Assembly: GCF_009829075.1 (NCBI RefSeq)
Contig: NZ_WUQZ01000017.1
Coordinates: 1-64,000, forward strand
Length of the DNA: 64,000 nt
Source of the DNA: Sphingobacterium composti
Lineage (GTDB): Bacteria > Bacteroidota > Bacteroidia > Sphingobacteriales > Sphingobacteriaceae
Reading direction: 5' to 3'
Each line of letters starts with the position of its first letter. The first letter of the stretch is position 1. A program made the position numbers and the translations under genes. This document shows, in pieces, positions 55,976-64,000 of the stretch. The notes beneath the pieces are model-generated. The model worked only from the letters and a program-made list of their open reading frames with translations. It was not told where the DNA came from and did no database searches.

Positions 55976-56181
55976 CTTATATAAGAAAACTAATTAAATA
56001 ATTTATTAATACAAACTTTTAAGAATATATAGAATTTTTTATAATAAAAAACAGAAATAACAATGTAAAAAAGTAAAATAAACCAATCATCAATCAATAA
56101 AAACAACATTACTCCAGAAATAATTACTTAAATCTTCCTCTCTCAAACGTTCATATAAATTATTCTTACTGATTATCAAAT

Positions 56182-56217
56182 AAATGCCTAATTTCATCAA
56201 CAAATAGGCATTTTATT
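56182..56217 (+). terminator. Orphan terminator-like hairpin
   Basis: AAATGCCTA / TAGGCATTT with a 14-base loop followed by TATTTTC. No plus-strand gene lies upstream within 1.5 kb, so it may end an unannotated RNA. Confidence 0.5.
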
Positions 56218-56227
56218 TTCAAAAACA

Positions 56228-56259
56228 TTTTGCAGAAATGGATTATAGCTCTATATTTG
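56228..56259 (+). promoter_or_regulatory. Promoter of the tRNA pair
   Basis: TTTTG at 56228-56232, 19 bases, TATATTTG at 56252-56259: an exact consensus match. The tRNA-Gly starts 56 bases further on. Confidence 0.8.
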
Positions 56260-56315
56260 CATCATCAAATCGGGAAGGACGCGATGTTCGGAACAAAATT
56301 GAAAGACTTACAAAA

Positions 56316-56391
56316 GCGAAAATAGCTCAGCTGGTAGAGCACAACCTTGCCAAGGTTGGGGTCGCGAGTTCGAATCTCGTTTTTCGCTCCA
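56316..56391 (+). tRNA. tRNA-Gly (GCC)
   Basis: Acceptor GCGAAAA pairs with TTTTCGC. The D arm AGCTCAGCTGGTAGAGC, the anticodon stem CAACC/GGTTG with loop TTGCCAA, and the GTTCGAATC T arm are all present. Anticodon GCC is at 56349-56351. A genome-encoded CCA is at 56389-56391. It is co-transcribed with the following tRNA. Confidence 0.95.
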
Positions 56392-56396
56392 GAGTT

Positions 56397-56481
56397 GCCT
56401 AGGTGGTGGAACTGGTAGACACGCAGGACTTAAAATCCTGTTCCTGTTAAAGGAGTGCGGGTTCGATTCCCGCCCTAGGTA
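56397..56481 (+). tRNA. tRNA-Leu (UAA)
   Basis: Acceptor GCCTAGG pairs with CCTAGGT (first pair G-T). The anticodon stem CAGGA/TCCTG has loop CTTAAAA, anticodon TAA at 56431-56433. A long variable arm (about 56441-56459) marks a class II tRNA, and the T arm is GGGTTCGATTCCC. No CCA is encoded. It starts eight bases after the body of tRNA-Gly. Confidence 0.94.
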
Positions 56482-56484
56482 CGC

Positions 56485-56514
56485 AAAGCTCGACAATAAT
56501 GTCGGGCTTTTTTT
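56485..56514 (+). terminator. Terminator after the tRNA pair
   Basis: AAAGCTCGACA / TGTCGGGCTTT with one T-G pair and a short loop, followed by a T run. It begins three bases after tRNA-Leu. Confidence 0.88.
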
Positions 56515-56619
56515 GTTTTATACTTATTCAAAGTAAATGGTATTGTGATTAATATGTTACTTTCAACATAACTTTTAATCACTATCTTTAATTCAATCTA
56601 TTACCAATCCTTATACTTT

Positions 56620-57573
56620 ATGAGAAAATCATTTATACTATCTATGTTTTTATTTTGTGGGCTAAATGCACTTAGTCAACAAAACCCTGTTTTCCCAGGA
56701 AATTATGCGGATCCTGAAGCAATTATTTATAACAACAAATATTGGATTTATCCCACCTATTCTGCGCCTTTTGAAGAACAAATTAAATTCGATGCCTTTT
56801 CTTCCAACGATTTAGTGAATTGGACAAAACATCCTAATATTTTAGATAATAATGAAGTTAAATGGGCAAAACGTGCCATGTGGGCACCTTCAGTCATTGA
56901 AAATAATGGTAAATACTATTTTTTCTTCGCAGCAAATGATGTCCATCAAGGTCAAATTGGAGGTATAGGTGTGGCAGTAGCAGACAAACCCGAAGGACCC
57001 TATAAAGATTTACTGGGAAAACCGTTAATCAGCGACATCATTAATGGCGCACAACCTATAGATCAATATGTATTTAAGGATAAAGATGGCACCTTTTATA
57101 TGTATTATGGTGGTTGGAAACATTGCAATGTCGTTAAGCTTAGTCCAGATTTCACAAAATTAATTCCCTTTGACGATGGCACATATTACAAAGAAGTGAC
57201 TCCAAAGGATTATGTTGAAGGTCCCACTATGTTTATAAAAAATGGTAAGTATTACTTTATGTGGTCTGAAGGTGGTTGGACAGGCCCCGACTACAAAGTT
57301 GCATATGCCATTGCAGACAATCCATTAGGTCCATTTGAACGTATTAATACGATTTTAGAACAAGATCCTAATATTGCCACTGGAGCTGGACATCATTCAG
57401 TTATTAAAGTTCCCAATGAAGAAAAATACTATATCGTATACCACCGTCGTCCATTAGGAAAAACAAGCGCGCATGACCGTGTTACTTGTATTGATGAAAT
57501 GAAATTTGATAAGGACGGAAAAATTCTACCCGTGAAAATGACTTTTGAAGGTGTCAAACAACCCTTAAAATAA
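56620..57573 (+). CDS. Secreted glycoside hydrolase, family 43
   Basis: A 317-aa five-bladed beta-propeller with a signal peptide (cleavage near ALSQQNP). The three acidic residues typical of GH43 are D31 (NYADPEA), D148 (AQPIDQYVF) and E200 (YVEGPTMF). GH43 enzymes act on arabinan, arabinoxylan or galactan side chains; the linkage cannot be told. It is a single-gene unit that ends at a shared hairpin, facing two sugar oxidoreductase genes, so they may use the same sugar. Confidence 0.88.
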   Translation: MRKSFILSMFLFCGLNALSQQNPVFPGNYADPEAIIYNNKYWIYPTYSAPFEEQIKFDAFSSNDLVNWTKHPNILDNNEVKWAKRAMWAPSVIENNGKYYFFFAANDVHQGQIGGIGVAVADKPEGPYKDLLGKPLISDIINGAQPIDQYVFKDKDGTFYMYYGGWKHCNVVKLSPDFTKLIPFDDGTYYKEVTPKDYVEGPTMFIKNGKYYFMWSEGGWTGPDYKVAYAIADNPLGPFERINTILEQDPNIATGAGHHSVIKVPNEEKYYIVYHRRPLGKTSAHDRVTCIDEMKFDKDGKILPVKMTFEGVKQPLK

Positions 57574-57611
57574 AAAAATGTCCCTTATTATAATTTATAA
57601 GGGACATTTTT
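57574..57611. terminator. Bidirectional terminator
   Basis: Stem AAAAATGTCCCTTA / TAAGGGACATTTTT, 10-base loop, directly after the GH43 stop. It also serves the converging gene ending at 57628. Confidence 0.85.
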
Positions 57612-57627
57612 GTTAATTCAGCACTAA

Positions 57628-58698
57628 TTAAAGCTTGATAATTTCTCCAGTTTTAACACTTTCGTCACAAGCCAATGCAATTTTCAAACTGTTTAATGCG
57701 TCATCCATAGATTTAGATAAATCCATATCTTGAACTATTGCCTCGTAAAAGAATCTTTGCTCCCGATTACACAATTCTTGATGATCTGGTTCATCTTGAA
57801 GATTTATCCATTCGTCTTCTTTCACAAACTTGTTATCTTCATCAATTGCGGCATGGTGTACACGAATAGATTCCGTTTTGGTATGTGCCTCCACAGAATC
57901 TGACTGCCCGTCTTTGGATGCTTCATTTGCAACTATAGATACCGATCCTTTAGGCCCAAAAACATCTTTTACAAAAAATGCCGTTTGACTTACCATTGGC
58001 CCCCATCCTGCTTCGTACCAACCTACTGATCCGTCATCAAAACGAATTTGCAATTGTCCATAATTATAATTTTCGGCAGGAATATCATCTGTAAGTCTAG
58101 CGCCGATTGCTGATACAGAAATTGGTTTGGCTGAAGTCATTTGACACATAACATCAATATAATGAACACCACAATCTACAATTGGGCTCAAACTTTTCAT
58201 CAAATTTCGGTGTACATCCCACATATACCCCTGACTTTGTTGATTCAAATTCATTCGAAAAACCAAAGGTGAACCTAGCTTTTTCCCTTCTTCAATAAAT
58301 CGCCTCCAAGAAGGATGATGTCTTAATATATAACCAACAACAAGCTTCTTTCCAGCTTTATTTGCCGCATCAATAACTCGCTGCGCCCCTAACACGGTGT
58401 TGGCTAAAGGCTTTTCAATAAAAACATGTGCTCCATTCTCCAAAGCTTTTACTGCATATTCTTCATGCGTGTCTGGATAGGTCGATATGCACACTGCATC
58501 TGGCTTTGTACAATTTAACGCTTCCTCATATTCCTCAAACAAGGCGTAATTCGAACCTAGATTGCTTTGTAAAACATCTTTACTACTTCCTCGAGAAACT
58601 AAACCAACTATTTCGAATTCAGGAAAATCATGATAAGCTTTTGCATGTGACGCGCCCATATTTCCACAACCTACAACTAATATTTTAATTTTATCCAT
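57628..58698 (-). CDS. Gfo/Idh/MocA family oxidoreductase
   Basis: A 356-aa NAD(P)-dependent sugar dehydrogenase-type protein. The nucleotide-binding GCGNMGASH lies at residues 10-18, EKPLANTVLGAQ at about 99-110 is the family lysine motif, and DCGVHYIDVMCQM forms the active site region. The substrate is unknown. Its ATG overlaps the stop of the gene at 58698 in TAATG, so the two are translationally coupled. No signal peptide, so it is cytoplasmic. Confidence 0.9.
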   Translation of the reverse strand: MDKIKILVVGCGNMGASHAKAYHDFPEFEIVGLVSRGSSKDVLQSNLGSNYALFEEYEEALNCTKPDAVCISTYPDTHEEYAVKALENGAHVFIEKPLANTVLGAQRVIDAANKAGKKLVVGYILRHHPSWRRFIEEGKKLGSPLVFRMNLNQQSQGYMWDVHRNLMKSLSPIVDCGVHYIDVMCQMTSAKPISVSAIGARLTDDIPAENYNYGQLQIRFDDGSVGWYEAGWGPMVSQTAFFVKDVFGPKGSVSIVANEASKDGQSDSVEAHTKTESIRVHHAAIDEDNKFVKEDEWINLQDEPDHQELCNREQRFFYEAIVQDMDLSKSMDDALNSLKIALACDESVKTGEIIKL

Positions 58699-59969
58699 TA
58701 TATAAATGATTTCATACCCGGCCTAGCAATTTCTAATTTATCTTCAGGCATATCCCACGAAAACTGATCCGAATTAGGACTAAGAACCTCGTTCGAAGAA
58801 AATATTTGTTCCAATGATATACGTTTTCCGGTATAAGCAGAAATTTTTCCCCATATAGCTAATAATGTAGAATTCACCATATGATCTCCATCGTTAATGA
58901 CCTTACCACTACGAATTGCAGACATCAGTTCATCATGTTGTGTTTGATACATATTATTTGCTGTCCCAGAATACTCAAAAGGCTTATCGCCATAAATCTT
59001 ATAGGAACTCATTAGATTTACCTCTACATTTCCTTTCGTTCCTAAAACTTCTACAGAATTGCGATTATCTGTGCCACTCTGTTGTCTACCAAAATGCATT
59101 CCCTTCACTCCATTACCATAATCATACTCTACTGCAAAATGATCATATCCATTACCTAATCCATCCCATTTCCAAGCCTGTCTTCCTCCGGTTGCAAATA
59201 CAGATTTTGGTAATTTATTATTCATAATCCAATTCATATAATCTAAGCTATGAACAGTTTGCTCAACTATTAAATCTGCTGTATAGCGCTGAAAATACAC
59301 CCAATTTTTCAATTGATACTGCATCTCATTATAATGAGCTAATCTTGGCTTAACAGTATTTTCTCCTCCACACCTAAAGGTCGTAACAGACCTAACATCA
59401 CCAATATCTCCGCCTAAAACTCGTTGCATGATCTCGCGATTTGGCTGTAAGTAACGAAAGCAGAATCCTGACACAATATTTAAATTCTTTTCTTTGGCAG
59501 TTTTGACACTATCCATCACACGCTTTAAGCCCGGAATATCTATAGCAACAGGCTTTTCACAAAAAATATGCTTTCCTTTTGAAACAGCATATTCCATATG
59601 ATCAGGCCTAAAATTTGGAGGACTACACAGAAGTACTACATCAACATCTGTTTCTATCAACTTCTTATAGCTTTCAAATCCTAAAAATTGTCTTTCTTTT
59701 GGCACATCGACTCTTACACTATCCTTTTTTTGGGCAAGTAATAATGCTTGATCTAATTGTTCTGGAAATACATCAGCCAATGCTGTCACTATAACATCGG
59801 GATCTGCACTCAAAGCTTGTACCAATGCCCCAACACCTCGTCCTCCGCAACCTATTAAGCCTACTTTAATTTTTCGGTTTTGATGTAATGAATTTGCCAT
59901 TGAAGCAAATGGTAAGCTGCCTAGTACTAGACTGCTTGATTTTATAAAATTTCGTCTAGAGTATTTCAT
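58698..59969 (-). CDS. Secreted (Tat) Gfo/Idh/MocA family oxidoreductase
   Basis: A 423-aa oxidoreductase of the type exported folded. The Tat signal SRRNFIKSSSLVLGSLP is at the N-terminus. GLIGCGGRGVGA binds the nucleotide, FCEKPVAIDI is the family motif, and the C-terminus is a beta-sheet domain. Export with cofactor bound is usual in this subgroup; some members act as glycosidases by transient oxidation. It is the first gene of the pair and probably shares substrate with the cytoplasmic partner at 57628. Confidence 0.9.
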   Translation of the reverse strand: MKYSRRNFIKSSSLVLGSLPFASMANSLHQNRKIKVGLIGCGGRGVGALVQALSADPDVIVTALADVFPEQLDQALLLAQKKDSVRVDVPKERQFLGFESYKKLIETDVDVVLLCSPPNFRPDHMEYAVSKGKHIFCEKPVAIDIPGLKRVMDSVKTAKEKNLNIVSGFCFRYLQPNREIMQRVLGGDIGDVRSVTTFRCGGENTVKPRLAHYNEMQYQLKNWVYFQRYTADLIVEQTVHSLDYMNWIMNNKLPKSVFATGGRQAWKWDGLGNGYDHFAVEYDYGNGVKGMHFGRQQSGTDNRNSVEVLGTKGNVEVNLMSSYKIYGDKPFEYSGTANNMYQTQHDELMSAIRSGKVINDGDHMVNSTLLAIWGKISAYTGKRISLEQIFSSNEVLSPNSDQFSWDMPEDKLEIARPGMKSFI

Positions 59970-60084
59970 AACATAAATATGCGACTTTTAAAAAACTTTA
60001 GAAAGTTGAAAGTCATTACTTTCCACCTTTAATCCATAAAACATCAAAAATATTACATATTTTCACGCAACTATACTAAAATCT

Positions 60085-61347
60085 ATGGACAACGTACAAC
60101 AAATAGAACCGCTAATTAGTAATAACACAGTGATTGTAGGTATATTAATGGCAATCTTGGGATTAGTATTTTATACTTCAAGTATAAACAATAAATTCAT
60201 CAAAGGTTTTTACGATATAATCCCGCCATTATTACTTTGTTATTTTTTACCTGGTATTTTAAATTCATTTCATGTATTTGACGGAGCAAATTCACCTTTA
60301 ACTACTATTGGAAGCAGATATTTTTTACCCGCTTGTTTGATACTATTTATCCTCAATTTGGATATTAAAGAAATGTGGGCTTTACGTAAGCGAGCTGGTC
60401 TAATGTTTATCACTGGTACTGTGGGAGTTTTGTTAGGAGGACCATTAGCTGTTTGGCTTACTGCATTGGTTGCTCCTCAAGTTGTAGGCGGTATTGGTCC
60501 GGATGAGGTTTGGAGAGGCTTAGGTACATTAGCGGGATCTTGGATTGGCGGCAGTGCTAACCAAGTTGCCCTAAAAGAAATCTTACAACCTTCACCTACT
60601 CTATTTTCATCTATAATAGCTGTCGATGTGTTTGTCGCTTATTCGTGGATGGCACTTCTATTATATGGTGCTAGCAAAAGTAAAATGATGGATAAATTTT
60701 TCAAAGCTGACTCGCGCGATGTTGATGAATTGATGGTAAAACTGGAAAAGAAAGCTCAAGAAAATGCTAAAATGCCTCAAACTAAAGATATCATCTTAAT
60801 GTTATCTATTGCTTTTGCAGGAACTGGATTAGCCACTTTCTTGGCCGAACCAGTGGCGGCTTACATAGCAGAAAATCATCCACAATTAGAAACATTTTCC
60901 CTAACTAACACATTTTTCTGGATAGTTCTTTTTGCTACTATAATAAGTGTGGCATTATCATTTACTCCCGCTCGAAAATTAGAAGATGTAGGTGCATCCA
61001 AAATGGGTACTGCATTATTATATATCCTAATCGTAACGATAGGCATGCAAATGGATATTTTAGCAATTCTTCAAAATCCAGGATTATTCATAGTTGGTAT
61101 CATATGGATTTCGTTTCATGCCGTATTACTTTTTATTGTAGCCAAAATATTCAAAATTCCATTTTTTTATTACGCTGTAGGGAGTTTGTCGAATGTTGGA
61201 GGTGTTGCTTCGGCTTCAGTAATGTCAGCGGCATTCCATCCATCACTTATCTCAGTAGGAGTAATTCTATCAGTATTTAGCTACGCCATTGGAACCTATG
61301 CAGGATGGTTAACAGCTGTATTAATGCAATTAGCCTCACCTATTTAG
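60085..61347 (+). CDS. DUF819 family membrane transporter
   Basis: A 420-aa protein with about ten to twelve membrane segments. FLPACLILFILNLDIKEM and GTLAGSWIGGSANQVALKEIL (about residues 150-170) are the DUF819 (YjcL-like) signature; ALLYILIVTIGMQMDI starts the second half. The substrate is unknown; it is often near amino-acid or sugar genes. It is divergent from the Tat oxidoreductase, 115 bases apart, so possibly co-regulated. A terminator follows. Confidence 0.85.
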   Translation: MDNVQQIEPLISNNTVIVGILMAILGLVFYTSSINNKFIKGFYDIIPPLLLCYFLPGILNSFHVFDGANSPLTTIGSRYFLPACLILFILNLDIKEMWALRKRAGLMFITGTVGVLLGGPLAVWLTALVAPQVVGGIGPDEVWRGLGTLAGSWIGGSANQVALKEILQPSPTLFSSIIAVDVFVAYSWMALLLYGASKSKMMDKFFKADSRDVDELMVKLEKKAQENAKMPQTKDIILMLSIAFAGTGLATFLAEPVAAYIAENHPQLETFSLTNTFFWIVLFATIISVALSFTPARKLEDVGASKMGTALLYILIVTIGMQMDILAILQNPGLFIVGIIWISFHAVLLFIVAKIFKIPFFYYAVGSLSNVGGVASASVMSAAFHPSLISVGVILSVFSYAIGTYAGWLTAVLMQLASPI

Positions 61348-61369
61348 TCCTTACATTTAAATCAAAATG

Positions 61370-61402
61370 CGAGCGATAAACAAAGTTTTATCGCTCGTTT
61401 TG
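61370..61402 (+). terminator. Terminator after the DUF819 gene
   Basis: CGAGCGATAAA / TTTATCGCTCG with a small loop followed by TTTTGTTTTTG. Confidence 0.82.
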
Positions 61403-61460
61403 TTTTTGTGGAATTAGCAATTAAATAATATTTTCTATTTTAGAAAACACTTTTATAATT

Positions 61461-61904
61461 ATGAGCGAAAATATTTATTACAAAGGGCAAGTATTATGGT
61501 CTCAAATTGATGCAAATCGTCATCTCAGACATTCTGCATACGCCGATTTCTGTGCGCAAGCACGAAGTAACATGCTTACTCAGCTTGGCTTATCATTAGA
61601 AGAGTTTGCAAAAAATAAGATTGGTCCGATCCTATTTCGTGAAGAATTGATTTATCATAGAGAAGTGTCCTTGGATGAATATATTCAGGTGAGAACAGAA
61701 GTCACCAAATTCAATACGACGAACGGTAGATTTTCTTTTAGACACCAAATAATCAAATCAAATGGAATAATAGCCGCTACTATTCACGTAGACGGAGCTT
61801 GGCTAGACCTCGTGGCTAGAAAATTAACACCCATTCCAGAAAATTGGAAATCTATACTTCAAAATATACCTAAATCATCAGATTACTTAGAGATTAATGA
61901 ATAA
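61461..61904 (+). CDS. Hotdog-fold acyl-CoA thioesterase
   Basis: A 147-aa protein of the 4-hydroxybenzoyl-CoA thioesterase-like superfamily. The N-terminal IDANRHLRHSAYADFC (about residues 15-30) matches the catalytic segment with D17, and the fold has one helix wrapped by five strands (YIQVRTEVTKFNTTNGRFSF). Substrate unknown. Its last eight bases overlap the start of the M1 peptidase gene, so translation is coupled. Confidence 0.85.
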   Translation: MSENIYYKGQVLWSQIDANRHLRHSAYADFCAQARSNMLTQLGLSLEEFAKNKIGPILFREELIYHREVSLDEYIQVRTEVTKFNTTNGRFSFRHQIIKSNGIIAATIHVDGAWLDLVARKLTPIPENWKSILQNIPKSSDYLEINE

Positions 61905-63564
61905 AATATTTTTCGCATCAGTACTATTGGGTGCTGTATGCCTAATTGCAACACCTTCGAAAGCTCAATTACTTCGAGCTAAAGACCTGTATTCAAAGGC
62001 TGATTCTTTGAGAGGACAATTAACTCCTTTAAGAACGTGCTACGATGTAAAATTCTACCATTTGGATGTAACTGTGGATACAGACAACAAACATATTTCA
62101 GGATCCAATCAATTTAAGTTTAAAGCTGTAAATGACTTTTCAAAACTGCAATTTGATCTTTTTGATAATTTGTCCATCGATAAAATAGTATACAAAGGAA
62201 AAGAATTAACGTTTACACGCGAATTTAATGCGGTTTTTGTTACGTTTCCAACGACTATTATAAAAGACCAAATAGATTCTTTCACAGTATATTATTCTGG
62301 ACATCCTATTCAAGCAACTAGAGCTCCTTGGGATGGAGGATTTGATTGGAAAAAGGACAGTAACGGGAAACCCTTTGTGGCAACAGCGGTTCAAGGTCTT
62401 GGTGCTAGTGCATGGTGGCCAAATAAAGATCATCAATCAGATGAGCCTGATAGTATGTTGATTTCTGTTGCTGTTCCAAAAGGATTAATGAATGTTTCAA
62501 ATGGTAGGCTTATCAAAGTCGAGGAACTTCCTAATGATTATACAAAATACTATTGGCGTGTAATAAATCCAATAAATAATTACAACGTTTCACTAAATAT
62601 TGGAGATTATGTGCGTATACGCGAAAAGTTAAAAACCGAGGATGGAAAACTTGACGTTGACTATTATGTATTGAGCGAAAATAATACAACTGAAAAGGTC
62701 AATCATTTAAAGAAAAATGTTCATGAAACCTTAGAAGCACTAGAATATTGGTTTGGTCCTTATCCATTCTTCGAAGATAGCTACAAAATTGTGGAAACTG
62801 CGCATTTAGGGATGGAACACCAATCAGCGATTGCCTATGGGAATAAATATAAAAATGGTTACTTAGGGCATGATGTTTCAAATACAGGCTGGGGTAATAA
62901 ATGGGATTTTATTGTGGTACATGAGACCGGACACGAATGGTTTGGAAATAATATTACAGCAAAGGATTTGGCGGATATGTGGATTCATGAGAGTTTCACG
63001 AACTATTCAGAAGCTTTATTCATAGAATATTTTTATGGCAAAGAAGCTGGGCAGGCTTATATTTATGGTAATCGTGCGGGAATTCGCAACGACAAACCAT
63101 TACAAGGTCCTTATCATGTGAACAAAGAAGGTTCAGGTGATATGTATCTTAAAGGTGGGGTTTTCTGGAATATGATACGTACTATTATTGATGATGATCC
63201 CAAATGGCGATTTATTTTACGTAATATCAATAGCAATTTTAAGCATAGCCAAGTCGATTATCAAGACATTGTAGAGTTTATTTCCAAACAGTCATCGAAG
63301 GATTTTAGCAAAGTATTTGAACAATATATTCAACATTCGAATATACCTACATTAGATGTAAAATTCAATGCTAAAGGTGAGTGTTTTGCTAGATGGATAA
63401 CTGAAGTAAAAGATTTCAAAATGCCAATTCATTTGGGAGTTGATAATTCAACTACACTTATAGAGCTTACTAATGATTTTTCAAAGATAAATATTAAAAA
63501 TTTGAATAAAACAAATCTTAAAATTGATACGCACAACTATTATATCAATGTAAATCTACAATAA
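61897..63564 (+). CDS. M1-family metallopeptidase
   Basis: A 555-aa secreted zinc peptidase with a signal peptide (cleavage near PSKAQLLR, about residue 25). HETGH at residues 342-346 and E365 in WIHESFTN are the zinc ligands and catalytic Glu. The GMEHQSAIAYG loop replaces the GAMEN substrate loop of classic aminopeptidase N, as is usual in Bacteroidetes homologs. It is shorter than PepN and lacks the large C-terminal helical domain. It shares eight bases with the thioesterase gene upstream. Confidence 0.92.
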   Translation: MNKIFFASVLLGAVCLIATPSKAQLLRAKDLYSKADSLRGQLTPLRTCYDVKFYHLDVTVDTDNKHISGSNQFKFKAVNDFSKLQFDLFDNLSIDKIVYKGKELTFTREFNAVFVTFPTTIIKDQIDSFTVYYSGHPIQATRAPWDGGFDWKKDSNGKPFVATAVQGLGASAWWPNKDHQSDEPDSMLISVAVPKGLMNVSNGRLIKVEELPNDYTKYYWRVINPINNYNVSLNIGDYVRIREKLKTEDGKLDVDYYVLSENNTTEKVNHLKKNVHETLEALEYWFGPYPFFEDSYKIVETAHLGMEHQSAIAYGNKYKNGYLGHDVSNTGWGNKWDFIVVHETGHEWFGNNITAKDLADMWIHESFTNYSEALFIEYFYGKEAGQAYIYGNRAGIRNDKPLQGPYHVNKEGSGDMYLKGGVFWNMIRTIIDDDPKWRFILRNINSNFKHSQVDYQDIVEFISKQSSKDFSKVFEQYIQHSNIPTLDVKFNAKGECFARWITEVKDFKMPIHLGVDNSTTLIELTNDFSKINIKNLNKTNLKIDTHNYYINVNLQ

Positions 63565-63726
63565 TTACGTAAAAAAGTACGTTAGACAAGCAGTGAATTA
63601 CACTATACATTATACTTGTAAATAAAAGACAATTAATTAACAGTTTTAATTGTTAGCAATTATCATTATCAGTTTTTTTTAATTAATTTTGTTCAAATTT
63701 TAACACAAAGCATCAGGACTTTTTAA

Positions 63727-64000
63727 ATGGGTTTATTCAATTGGTTTACGCAAGAAGTTGCGATTGACTTGGGGACGGCAAACACCCTAATTATACATAA
63801 TGACAAAGTAGTAGTTGATGAACCTTCTATAGTAGCATTTGACCGCACTACCAATAAAGTAATTGCTATTGGTAGACAAGCGATGCAAATGGAAGGTAAG
63901 ACGCACGACAATATAAAGACAGTTAGACCTTTACGTGATGGAGTTATTGCAGACTTTACAGCTGCAGAAGCTTTGATCCGTGGTATGGTGAAGCTAGTTA
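63727..64000 (+). CDS. mreB: Rod shape-determining protein MreB, N-terminal part (cut by window edge)
   Basis: The first 91 codons of an actin-like cytoskeletal protein. MGLFNWFTQEVAIDLGTANTL contains the phosphate-1 motif, followed by PSIVAFDRTTNKVIAIGRQA and VRPLRDGVIADFTAAE, as in all MreB proteins. It directs lateral wall synthesis. A plus-strand TAATTTTG at 63684-63691 is a likely -7 box. The rest lies beyond the window. Confidence 0.95.
   Translation, partial: MGLFNWFTQEVAIDLGTANTLIIHNDKVVVDEPSIVAFDRTTNKVIAIGRQAMQMEGKTHDNIKTVRPLRDGVIADFTAAEALIRGMVKLV

Larger units (their letters stand above)
55791..56315. other. AT-rich gap upstream of porin and tRNA pair
   Basis: 525 bases without a credible gene. 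Three near-direct copies of AATTATTGAAATT occur at 55911-55923, 55933-55945 (changed to AATAATGGAAATT) and 55963-55975, about 120-185 bases before the porin start. A terminator-like hairpin lies at 56182-56217 with no gene in front of it. The tRNA promoter is at 56228-56259. Confidence 0.6.

Noticed and set aside
56308..56496. 62-aa minus-strand reading frame over the tRNA pair
   Set aside because: It is antisense to both tRNAs and its composition is the usual product of translating tRNA sequence; it is not a gene.

Overview
The window looks like chromosome from a low-GC Bacteroidetes bacterium of the Sphingobacteriaceae (Sphingobacterium-like). The evidence is a short primary sigma factor without region 1.1, SusC/SusD pairs, a FecI-type sigma factor with a FecR-type anti-sigma factor, a natural MurF-alanine racemase fusion, OmpL-like porin, and several promoters of the Bacteroidetes form (TTTG, about 19 bases, TAnnTTTG) in place of -35/-10 boxes. 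Species assignment is inference from gene content.

Layout. 1-455 is the start of an IS4-type transposase cut by the window edge. 796-4757 (minus) holds thioredoxin reductase, a DEDDh exonuclease, a class IV aminotransferase and an RluD-type pseudouridine synthase, followed by a divergent PLP deaminase/desulfhydrase. 6193-11027 (minus) is gyrA with two secreted TPR proteins. 11365-16013 (plus) is an amino-acid block: serC-serA, then lysC-lysA behind its own promoter. 16128-22559 holds a small membrane protein, icd with a coupled small gene, a Kef/CPA2 antiporter, an FtsX/LolE-type permease, fmt and a small XRE regulator. 22813-26477 holds rpoD and clpB.

26608-35174 is polysaccharide utilization locus 1: ECF sigma, FecR anti-sigma, SusC with STN domain, SusD and a formylglycine sulfatase, implying a sulfated glycan. 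It ends in a terminator hairpin that has been split by an IS256 element (35209-36561). The terminator closing clpB, at the other end of the locus, has nearly the same arms, so the locus is bracketed by two copies of one hairpin. Beyond the IS are two tandem secreted paralogs with a divergent TonB C-terminal-like domain, a pirin, a GNAT acetyltransferase, an SPFH-tail-like membrane protein and a small unknown.

41075-49403 (minus) is locus 2: SusC, SusD, a PKD lipoprotein, a NagX/DUF5009-type membrane acyltransferase and a DUF4874/DUF4832 lipoprotein, with no regulator in the window. Both loci carry a strong hairpin between the binding-protein genes and the downstream enzyme genes.

49641-53276 (minus) is a cell-wall operon: MurF-Alr, DUF502 membrane protein and a degenerate LytS-like kinase fragment. 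recX diverges from it. Two small secreted or membrane unknowns and a porin follow. An AT-rich gap with an orphan hairpin precedes tRNA-Gly(GCC) and tRNA-Leu(UAA). 56620-63564 holds a GH43 enzyme, two coupled Gfo/Idh/MocA oxidoreductases, a DUF819 transporter, a hotdog thioesterase and an M1 peptidase. The window ends inside mreB.

I saw no CRISPR array, phage or defence island. The least explained material is the split terminator and bracketing hairpins of locus 1, the TonB_C-like pair, the kinase remnant in the cell-wall operon, and the orphan hairpin near 56200.
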